Positions 15,445 through 23,727 of a stretch of 26,390 nt of DNA are shown here, piece after piece (the first letter of the stretch is position 1; the number at the start of each line of letters is the position of its first letter). Under the pieces are notes generated by a model, which did not search any database, was not told where the DNA came from, and worked only from the letters and a program-made list of their open reading frames with translations. Source of the stretch: a virus; the IMG/VR virus record IMGVR_UViG_3300017706_000807, positions 1-26,390 of that record. One strand, written 5' to 3'. The position numbers and the translations under genes are program-made.

Positions 15445-18400
15445 ATGGCACAATTAATACTTATAGGTAATGCAGTAGCTACATCTGCTTTGGCAGTTGC
15501 AGAGGCAGGAGGAAATTCTGTTACTGTATATTTTGATGATTCTAGTAATGCTAGCGTTGGCGTATTACAAACAGGTAATGTACTTTATACTACCTATACA
15601 CCAGCAGACCCAAATACCAATACTCCGGAATCTTATACTAACCCGTATGATCCGACTGGTGGCTCAGCGCTGTGGCATTTTGCAACAGACCCTGCTTCCG
15701 ACCAACTAACCGTAAAAATAGAGGGTGATCCAAATAATACTTTAGGTGAAGTTTTAACAATTAACGCTCACTCTTATGATACTTTAACATCAGACTTTGC
15801 AAACGTCGATGAGGGCGGTTCTGTTGAATTCACATTAGATACTACTAATATTCCAGATGGTACAACGGTAGGATATACTATATCTGGTGCTGGTATCGAT
15901 GTTAATGATTTCGATCCTGCACTTAGTTCATTAACTGGTAATTTTACTATCAATAGTGATACCGCTACTGTTACATTTACTCTAAATGAAGATGTTACTA
16001 CAGAATCTGCGGAGACATTAACTTTAACATTAGATGCGGCTGATAATAATAGTATTAATACTGGAGCGCTTTCACATAGTGTTACTATAAACGACACATC
16101 GGTAACCCCTGTAAATAATGCGCCTACTGTAAATCCTCAAACATTTGACGTAACTCAAAATAATGACCCTACTGATAGTGTAACGATAAACCTTCAGCAA
16201 CTTACTAATGACCCAGAGGGTGACCCATTAGTATGGAAAATTGTTTCTTTACCGGTAACAGGAACATTAAGAGATAATTATGCTCCTTCTACTCCGATTA
16301 CTGCACAACAATTGCCGTATGAACTACAAGTAGATGGTAATGGAAATAACTACATAGTTAAATACCACCCTGGTAATACAGTTGCTGGTGCGCAACAAGC
16401 GTTTACATATACAGCAACAGACGATAACGGCAATGTATCAAATATTGGTACAATTACAATAAACGTTAATGCACCTGCTAATCAACCCCCAACTGGTAAT
16501 CCAATAACCTTGGGTTTAGTAGCCGATGGTACTACTAATTCTGCTACTTTTACTAGAGTCGCGACTGACCCTGAGGGCTTAGGAATGACTTACAATTGGT
16601 GTACTGCATCAGGTGCAACAATAGGCCTACCTTCGTTAAACCATGGAGCTTTAACTCAAGTAGGTGGTGAAACTTTTCAGTATACACAAAATAGTGGATT
16701 ATACATTGCTCCAGGTTCTAATCCATCTACATTAACAGATGTTTTTTACTATAAAGCTAATGATGGTACTGACGATTCTGCTCCGATTCAAGTAACTGTT
16801 AATAATACTTCAACTACCAATACGGCTCCCGTATGGAAACAGAATGGGCAGGCATATAACGCCCCGGGTAATGCAATTGCTATTGTAGCCGGTTCTCCAT
16901 TTACTGTTACTGGCTTAACTGCTACAGATGTTGACCCGAATCAAACTTTACAATATTCAGTTAATGATAACCCTTTAGGCAATAATACTGGAACTGTTGC
17001 AGCAACATATAGTGCAAGTACTCAGACGTTTTCAGTTAATGGAGTAACTGCGGGGAGTGCCACGGTAAGGTTAAGAGTGAATGACGGAATTGTAGATTCA
17101 GATCTTACTTATCAGTTTACTATAACAGAGGTACCATATAGAGGTATTCAGTATTCTACATTTTCAAACTCTGATCAGTCGGCATGTTCATTAACAAAAA
17201 GTACTGGACAGGATCAATACTATTACAATACAAGTGCAAATACGAATTTAGGGCCCGGGGCAACATTTTTAGCTAATTTAGAAGTAGGTAATTTTATTTA
17301 TGAAGATGATGACTTACAGGCTACAAGTATTGTAATTCCTCCAAGTGCTAGTAGCACATGGCTTTCTGTAGAAGAAACATCACAGGGAACTGTAAAAGCA
17401 CTTCAATTAAACGCAACAACCGGTGCGATAGAGAGTATATTAAATTGTACAACCACTGGCGGAGCTGCATGGCCATTGAATGTTACTTTTAATTCGTCTA
17501 TTACTACTTATTGTGATAATGATCCGCTACAAGTTATACAGGGAGAGGCTTGGCAAAATGTTGCAGATGGTGCAACTTTAGCTCAAGTTGTAGCAGCAGG
17601 CGGTCAATTATTTTCATCTGAATATTATGCAAACCAATATGCTGGACAGACTGCTCCGGCTTCTTTCATACTAGCAGAGGGTGCGTATCGTGATTATGCC
17701 ATGGCAGCTAATACATATTATTATTGGGACGCTGCATCTGGTTGGTTAGAAGACGTTAATGCACCAGGTACTTATCTATTAGATTGTCCAACACCAATAA
17801 CATACATAACAAAATCACTAGATGTTAGATATTATAGTGCTGATCCTACTAATATAGGTGCAGTATGTAATGCTATAGGAGGTTTACCATGGGTTGATGT
17901 CGATGATGAACGTTTTGATTTAGTTACAATTCATTTTAGATGGGATCAAGCTGAGGCTAACCAAAACCCATCATTATTAGACTTAGCAAAATTTACTACT
18001 GCAAATGGAACTAAGATTCAAGTTTTTGCAACTGCAGGTGGAGCGGTAAGTCAGAATTATTCATTATTACAACCTAGCTCAGTTTTGCTAGATACTGCTA
18101 GTGGCGGTTTTGTATTATGGGATAATGATGATTATACTGGATATGATGGTACATATAACTGGTTTGCGTTTGATACTAATAATGTATTAGAACAAGCTAG
18201 TGCTGGTTCTCAATTAGGAACATGTAGCGACGGTATTGGAGGTCCTTTAGCAGATTATCAAAGAGATGGTCTTTGGGGCGTAACTCATGATTTATTAGAC
18301 GAAGATGGCAATTTAGCTCTTGCTAATTCAATTCAAGTAGGTATTGCTACGGGTTCTAAAAATTCTTTATTCTATGCATTTTATGCATGTGAACCTCAAT

Positions 18401-21400
18401 TAGACCCAGGTATACCTGGAGGTCAACCTTATTACCCTGTTTATATTGTAGACGGGATGGCGGATGTTGAACAGTTTAATGAAAGTGGAGTATCTTACAT
18501 TAATGATTTTATGAAGGCACTTCACGTTGGTAACAAAGACGTTAGGGCTCAAGTTAAAATAGATGGTAAGTGTTTTACTTATACAAATTATATAGCTGCG
18601 ACAAATATTGAAGAGGCTGTTGATTTAATGCAGACTGAAATTGATATAGTTAAACAATCTAATATTACTGGAGGTGGCTCTGGTGATATGGACGCTAAAG
18701 CAGTTTCTATTAACGCAGTTGATTTTGGATTAGGTAACCAAACATCAGTTATTTGGAGAAACTTTACACAAGGAGAAGAGGGTACAATATGTTACTCATG
18801 TGCATCTGGAACTCAAGGGACTAGTCACAATTGGGCTACATATACGTTTCCAGCGATGGATAATGCTGAAGTATTAGATAGAACAGCTCCTAATTTTAAT
18901 CTAGAAGAAAACTATACATTAGATAATGTATCTAAGCCTCTATTAAGAACAAACCCTAAATTAACAACTAATGCTAAATTAGTAGTAAATAGTACTGATC
19001 AGATTTTTCTTGAGTCTATTGATGCAACTAAAGAGTTAGCTTCAGTTGAATACAAGAAGTGGGCACTTAACCCAGAGGGACAGTGGTCTCAAGACTTATA
19101 CAAGTTCTATAAGAGTAGTTCCACACCTTCTAAAATAATGTATGCTACAAGAGCTGATTATTCAGACTTTACAGTACAAGATAGTTTTGATAAACAAATT
19201 GAAGAGGTTTATCATTACGGAACAACATATAACTATTCTAAACTTCACACAGAAGAATTAAGAATGTTAGCACCAATTTGGTTAGATAAAGATATTCCTA
19301 AAAAGTTTGTTGTATTTAGAGTTAACGATCCTGTTGGAGAGATGGACTTTGATACAAGATCTAATTTTGACAACATACAGGAGATTCTTAAAAATTCTGA
19401 AATTATTAAGACGTTTGATTTAACTACAGATTCATCGATTGGTAAATATATTAGAAACCACGTTAATTCTGAATCATTCCCTCAAGCACCAATACAATTT
19501 AACTTTGAAAAGAGAGAGAAAAGTAGCTTTAATGGTATTGATTTAGGAAAGGGTGGGTTTACTAGAAAGGGTGAATATTTACATAAAGACTTTGTTAGAG
19601 CGGATAGTCCACTTATCGCTAGTAATGAAATGATAACAGATGGTTTTGAAAGAAATAAGCTGGCATGTGCTAATTTAATTAACATGGAGTTTTTATTTAA
19701 CGACCATAACGCTACAGATTATTCTGTTAACAGGTATTTTGGATTATATGTAAATGATATTGATTCAGGGTATGGTAGTATAAGTTCTGCAAATAATGGT
19801 GAAATCAGTTTTAAGAACTTAAACTCGTATATTAACGATCTTCCAGCATCTGCGATACCGTCATTTAAACACGTTTCAACAACTCCTACGTTGGCTTATC
19901 TTAATATAAGCGACGAGTTCTATAAAATATCGACAAGGGCTAGATATGATATTAATGCTCCTTTTTTAGCTGATGTAATTGTAGAAGATAATAATAATCA
20001 AATACCTGCTGAAGTTAAAACAGCTCCTAATGGTAATTCTATTGATATTGTTAAAAATGATTTACCCGGTTTTGATTTTGTAAAATTTACGGTTACTGGA
20101 ACTCCTGCTGTAAATGATAGGTTTACAGTATTTGAGTCTAGAGAATCAGTATATTCAATTAAGTTTTTAAGACATATACCAAATGAATCTTGGAAAATGT
20201 CTATTAATATTGATGGTGCTGTAATTAATGTTCCTAACATTAACATTGGTATAAATGCTCAAGGTGCTTATGCTGCAATTAAAAATGCACTCAATGCGTA
20301 TAGGGATAATATAGTTATCACATACGATGGTCAGAATACTATTTTTATTAACGAGATTAATGCATCTTTACAAGATTTACAACTTTCGTTTACAGCGAAT
20401 GGAGCAGGTGCTAGTAGTATTGCTAAGGTTACACAGATGCAGACATCTGTTAATTTAGATAGTTCTACGTTTTTTGCAACACATTCATTAACACCAGGTA
20501 CATATAATGGTAATTTTTATTCTCTAGAAGGTACGACCTCTGAGATTGCTAAAGCAATTGTAGGTTGTATTAACAATAGTAGTATTAATTTTACTGCAAT
20601 AATAGATGATGGATCTTCTGATTTCTATATTAAGAACGCAGTAAGCGGCTATAAGCTTTTACAGTCTGGTATTTTAATACCTACTAATAATGCTAATAGT
20701 TTTATTACGCTAAATAATAGAGATTTAAAAACCGTAAACGACCCTAATGGTTTACTTAAACTTTCAGAAAATATAATTGACAACAACTTTGTGCATTATA
20801 TGAATGGTGGTAATTCTGCTGGTAAATCAGTTTTAGTAACTAAAGATTCTGTTTCAGATGTTGCAGTAGGTAATATGTTATCAACAACTTCGGTTGGTGT
20901 TTACAATGAGGTTATTGACATAGTCGATGATATTACAACACCAAACACTATTTACCAAAAACTAATATTAGATAAAAAGAATTATATTGAGAGTGGAGAA
21001 CAAAAGGTATACTCAGAAAATATAGCCAGACTTGGTTTATTCTCAGCGTATGATATTCATGATATGAATTTTGATTTTTATGATGTTGAAAATTCTGAGC
21101 TAAAAGAATTAGAATATGAAACTCCTGCTATTATTAATTATGAGCCTGAGAGAAGTCAATTAAATACACTAGAAGTATTTGGTACTGATTATGATATATC
21201 AGATCCATATACTTACTTTAGTGGAATTAATGATCGCTTAGGAGAGGAGACTGAATCTGAATATAACGAGGTTAAACTTTTCACTGAATATGATAGGTTA
21301 CAAGAGAATAATTTAAAGGAATTTGTAATACAGTCTAGAGTAGTTCCTAATATAAATAAATGGGTATTAAAAGATAGTTTAACTGTAAGAGAACAGCCTT

Positions 21401-23724
21401 ATTATCTAAACGCAAATGAGGCTTTTGGTAGAACTAATTTTTCACCAGACTTTAACTCTGTAGGTAGAGATAGACTTGGGATGACACATGAGTGGTTTTA
21501 CATGGATAAACTTCCAAAGTACTTAGATAAAAATCAGCTTAACGAAACATTTAGTTATGTTAACTTTTTAAGTGACTTTGAGTTAAAGCCATCTCACTTT
21601 AAAAGCACATCATATAATTACTTTGATAAGTTTATGATTACAGATGGATTTGAAGTAAAAGACCAGTACGATATAAAATCTTTTATTAAAACAAATTTAA
21701 AGAAGAAATATACTTTAATTTCTGGAGGTAACGATGCTTCGTTTGCTAGTACAGTATTTAAAGGTATTAAAGTAGACTTTAAAAATAGAAAGGAATTTGT
21801 AAATACTAAAGCTAGTGAGTTTGTTAAAACTTCTGAGTTTAATGGTTACAAGTTTAGCACTGTAGTATTAGTAAGAGGTGGAAGTGATAATAATGGAATA
21901 CAGTATGAGATAATTCAAAATAAAACATTTAAGTTTGTTGTCTTTTTAATTACAGTATCTTTAGATGATTTATGGATTGATGGTTCTTTAAATAGAAAAC
22001 TTTTATATGAAATGAATCATAGCTTTGTTTGGAACCATGAAGATCAAAACTTTAGCTACTCTGATGTTGGATTATCAGGCGCACTTAACTTAAACAATAT
22101 TAATTTTACAAATCCAAATGATGATGATTATTTAATAGCAACTGGTATAAATCATGCAGATGGGTCTGAGCCTAGCTTTTTAAATCAGATTAATGCAGAT
22201 GATAATGACATATTTGGTAATATTGAAATTACAGTTACAGATTCTACAGGTCCTGTTACCTTTGTACTAAAAATACAATCAGTAGACGATCAAAACCAAA
22301 TAACTCTAGCAGGAAGTCCAGAAGACTTAAACGGCAACCCTGTTAATGTTTCTAATATAGCAGGTTATATTCAAAATAGTGCAGAGTATGTATACAAAAG
22401 AGGAGGTAAGAATGCGTTTACGTCGATCTTAGATCAATTATCGGTTGGATCCGTAGCTGATTTATTATTACTAAATGATGGTAGTATTGTATATACTACG
22501 GTTGAAGAAGATGGTACTATTTTAAATAACCAATTTGAATTAGATTTTGAAAACGGAGTAGAGATAATTAAATCTTCTAATTTAACTATAGTTCCTGATG
22601 ATAATAAGCCTAAGACTTTTAAATTAAAACAAGGAGTTATTGGGTTTGATATTGAGCAAGGAGATACTTACTATCCGTTCTTAGTTAGACATAATGGTAA
22701 CTACACTGTAGATACTAGACCCGTAGTAACATTTACAGATACATATTCTCATTTTAAAACTAATACACTTCAGACTACATTAAATGAAACTGAGTTAAAC
22801 TTAGAAGAGCCTATGTATAAGCACTCTTTAACTAATGCTGAAGAAATTAAATTTGCTAGAGATTATTACAAAAGATATAATAGATGTGGTACTTCATTTA
22901 ATTTAGGTTTTATACAAGATTCTGGAGTACATGACACTGCTTGGGGTATAATTAAAAACCATTTTTATAGAAAGGTAAATGAGACTAACTCTTCAGGTGT
23001 TACTAAACTATCAAGATCTACGGATAAGTTACCTCTTTACCCACTAATCGGTGAGATTGCAATAGATAAAAAAGATGTAAATGTATTTAGATCTTCTTGG
23101 GATAAAAACTATTATACTAGATCTTTATCCGGAGGTGCTAATGAAAGAGTGCCCGGTACATTTGAAACTAAAGAAGAAAGATCTTACTTAGGTTCTACAA
23201 TTATGAAAGTAAAAGATTCATATAATATGATTAATTTTACTTCGTATAAAACTAATACACAGGAGCAACAAGATAGAATCTTAGCTAATAATGATGAAAA
23301 GTATGATGTAGTCTTATTTGAAGATAAGAAGTATGTTTATATGGATTTTTATATTACTAAGACTCTTAATAAATTATTGAGTAGTGAAGGCGTTTTAGAT
23401 TCTATTAATAAATTTGTTTCGGCTGCTGATTCTGCAGGTGATAAAACTACAACTAAGGATGATGCACGACTTTACGTGGAAAACAACTTATTAAACACTT
23501 TTAATTTAGACATGATAAAGATTTACACTAGTAGAGTTAAGGGTGTAGATTCTGAGATTATATCTTCTGCGAGTGTTGAAAATCTAGATGATGGTGGCTA
23601 TATGAATGACACAAACTTTACGTTTAAGTCGCACGAACAAAAGCCCCTTAATTTTAGGTTGATATATAATAAAAGATTAGGTTATTCTTATCGAATTAAG
23701 CCTATGGTAAAAATAAAGTCATAA
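15445..23724 (+). CDS. Giant virion structural protein: adhesion-domain array fused to a phage tail core
   Basis: This 2759-aa protein has two contrasting parts. The N-terminal part, to about residue 1130, looks accessory. It comprises a Calx-beta-like unit (about 118-220, ending SHSVTINDTS), three cadherin/Ig-like units (about 224-345, 346-455 and 460-560, with DPEGDPLVW, YTATDDNG, YKANDGTDDS, ATDVDPNQ and LRVNDG), three Cys-bounded aromatic modules (581-927) and a CxxC at 1116-1119. The remaining 1600 residues resemble a large structural protein family I recall from jumbo and marine T4-like phages (SKPLLRTNPKLTTNAKLVV, HTEELRMLAPIWLDKDIPK, FVVFRVNDPVGEMDF, FKGIKVDFKNRKEF). DxDxN/G-type signatures in the Ig-like units suggest calcium binding. 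The probable role is a baseplate- or tail-anchored protein displaying host-binding domains. It has its own promoter-like leader, and its end contains the promoter-like element of the next gene. The start ATG lies 19 nt after the leader hairpin. Confidence 0.7.
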   Translation: MAQLILIGNAVATSALAVAEAGGNSVTVYFDDSSNASVGVLQTGNVLYTTYTPADPNTNTPESYTNPYDPTGGSALWHFATDPASDQLTVKIEGDPNNTLGEVLTINAHSYDTLTSDFANVDEGGSVEFTLDTTNIPDGTTVGYTISGAGIDVNDFDPALSSLTGNFTINSDTATVTFTLNEDVTTESAETLTLTLDAADNNSINTGALSHSVTINDTSVTPVNNAPTVNPQTFDVTQNNDPTDSVTINLQQLTNDPEGDPLVWKIVSLPVTGTLRDNYAPSTPITAQQLPYELQVDGNGNNYIVKYHPGNTVAGAQQAFTYTATDDNGNVSNIGTITINVNAPANQPPTGNPITLGLVADGTTNSATFTRVATDPEGLGMTYNWCTASGATIGLPSLNHGALTQVGGETFQYTQNSGLYIAPGSNPSTLTDVFYYKANDGTDDSAPIQVTVNNTSTTNTAPVWKQNGQAYNAPGNAIAIVAGSPFTVTGLTATDVDPNQTLQYSVNDNPLGNNTGTVAATYSASTQTFSVNGVTAGSATVRLRVNDGIVDSDLTYQFTITEVPYRGIQYSTFSNSDQSACSLTKSTGQDQYYYNTSANTNLGPGATFLANLEVGNFIYEDDDLQATSIVIPPSASSTWLSVEETSQGTVKALQLNATTGAIESILNCTTTGGAAWPLNVTFNSSITTYCDNDPLQVIQGEAWQNVADGATLAQVVAAGGQLFSSEYYANQYAGQTAPASFILAEGAYRDYAMAANTYYYWDAASGWLEDVNAPGTYLLDCPTPITYITKSLDVRYYSADPTNIGAVCNAIGGLPWVDVDDERFDLVTIHFRWDQAEANQNPSLLDLAKFTTANGTKIQVFATAGGAVSQNYSLLQPSSVLLDTASGGFVLWDNDDYTGYDGTYNWFAFDTNNVLEQASAGSQLGTCSDGIGGPLADYQRDGLWGVTHDLLDEDGNLALANSIQVGIATGSKNSLFYAFYACEPQLDPGIPGGQPYYPVYIVDGMADVEQFNESGVSYINDFMKALHVGNKDVRAQVKIDGKCFTYTNYIAATNIEEAVDLMQTEIDIVKQSNITGGGSGDMDAKAVSINAVDFGLGNQTSVIWRNFTQGEEGTICYSCASGTQGTSHNWATYTFPAMDNAEVLDRTAPNFNLEENYTLDNVSKPLLRTNPKLTTNAKLVVNSTDQIFLESIDATKELASVEYKKWALNPEGQWSQDLYKFYKSSSTPSKIMYATRADYSDFTVQDSFDKQIEEVYHYGTTYNYSKLHTEELRMLAPIWLDKDIPKKFVVFRVNDPVGEMDFDTRSNFDNIQEILKNSEIIKTFDLTTDSSIGKYIRNHVNSESFPQAPIQFNFEKREKSSFNGIDLGKGGFTRKGEYLHKDFVRADSPLIASNEMITDGFERNKLACANLINMEFLFNDHNATDYSVNRYFGLYVNDIDSGYGSISSANNGEISFKNLNSYINDLPASAIPSFKHVSTTPTLAYLNISDEFYKISTRARYDINAPFLADVIVEDNNNQIPAEVKTAPNGNSIDIVKNDLPGFDFVKFTVTGTPAVNDRFTVFESRESVYSIKFLRHIPNESWKMSINIDGAVINVPNINIGINAQGAYAAIKNALNAYRDNIVITYDGQNTIFINEINASLQDLQLSFTANGAGASSIAKVTQMQTSVNLDSSTFFATHSLTPGTYNGNFYSLEGTTSEIAKAIVGCINNSSINFTAIIDDGSSDFYIKNAVSGYKLLQSGILIPTNNANSFITLNNRDLKTVNDPNGLLKLSENIIDNNFVHYMNGGNSAGKSVLVTKDSVSDVAVGNMLSTTSVGVYNEVIDIVDDITTPNTIYQKLILDKKNYIESGEQKVYSENIARLGLFSAYDIHDMNFDFYDVENSELKELEYETPAIINYEPERSQLNTLEVFGTDYDISDPYTYFSGINDRLGEETESEYNEVKLFTEYDRLQENNLKEFVIQSRVVPNINKWVLKDSLTVREQPYYLNANEAFGRTNFSPDFNSVGRDRLGMTHEWFYMDKLPKYLDKNQLNETFSYVNFLSDFELKPSHFKSTSYNYFDKFMITDGFEVKDQYDIKSFIKTNLKKKYTLISGGNDASFASTVFKGIKVDFKNRKEFVNTKASEFVKTSEFNGYKFSTVVLVRGGSDNNGIQYEIIQNKTFKFVVFLITVSLDDLWIDGSLNRKLLYEMNHSFVWNHEDQNFSYSDVGLSGALNLNNINFTNPNDDDYLIATGINHADGSEPSFLNQINADDNDIFGNIEITVTDSTGPVTFVLKIQSVDDQNQITLAGSPEDLNGNPVNVSNIAGYIQNSAEYVYKRGGKNAFTSILDQLSVGSVADLLLLNDGSIVYTTVEEDGTILNNQFELDFENGVEIIKSSNLTIVPDDNKPKTFKLKQGVIGFDIEQGDTYYPFLVRHNGNYTVDTRPVVTFTDTYSHFKTNTLQTTLNETELNLEEPMYKHSLTNAEEIKFARDYYKRYNRCGTSFNLGFIQDSGVHDTAWGIIKNHFYRKVNETNSSGVTKLSRSTDKLPLYPLIGEIAIDKKDVNVFRSSWDKNYYTRSLSGGANERVPGTFETKEERSYLGSTIMKVKDSYNMINFTSYKTNTQEQQDRILANNDEKYDVVLFEDKKYVYMDFYITKTLNKLLSSEGVLDSINKFVSAADSAGDKTTTKDDARLYVENNLLNTFNLDMIKIYTSRVKGVDSEIISSASVENLDDGGYMNDTNFTFKSHEQKPLNFRLIYNKRLGYSYRIKPMVKIKS
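15796..17121 (+). other. Encoded array of one Calx-beta-like and three cadherin/Ig-like domains
   Basis: This part of the giant gene encodes roughly residues 118-560. Each cadherin-like unit opens with a proline-containing linker (NNAPTVNPQ, NQPPTGNPI, NTAPVWKQN), carries an acidic D-P-E-G or D-V-D-P-N calcium-type motif, and ends with a strand such as TITINVNA, IQVTVNNT or YQFTITE. Such domains in bacteria and phages usually bind carbohydrates or extend adhesins. GC content looks higher here than in the core: 25 of 60 bases at 16801-16860 against 16 of 60 at 22501-22560, two hand-counted samples only. Confidence 0.65.
17185..18225 (+). repeat. Three degenerate Cys-bounded aromatic modules in the giant protein
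   Basis: Cysteine pairs at residues 581/668, 690/781 and 808/927 mark three successive units of about 88-120 residues. Each starts a few residues after an opening strand (IQYSTFSNSDQSAC, VTFNSSITTYC, VRYYSADPTNIGAVC), passes through a glycine and aromatic-rich centre (YYYN, TYYYWDAASGW, TYNWFAFD), and closes with a strand ending in Cys (ESILNC, TYLLDC, SQLGTC). The similarity is structural rather than strong sequence identity. I associate this module type with Bacteroidota surface and phage proteins; the function is not known to me. Confidence 0.45.
23660..23670 (+). promoter_or_regulatory. Putative internal late promoter of the Hint fibre gene
   Basis: An exact TGATATATAAT lies inside the last 25 codons of the giant gene, where it encodes part of L-I-Y-N-K, 68 nt before the ATG at 23728. 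Its identity with the intergenic copies at 286 and 15397, and its distance from the start codon, support promoter function despite its coding location. Only a weak 4-bp stem is visible after it, unlike the other three leaders. Confidence 0.5.
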
Positions 23725-23727
23725 GCA

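Noticed and set aside
15497-15709. 70-codon plus-strand ORF inside the start of the giant gene
   Set aside because: It is out of frame within a clearly coding domain and its product is low-complexity; there is no sign of a dual-coding gene.
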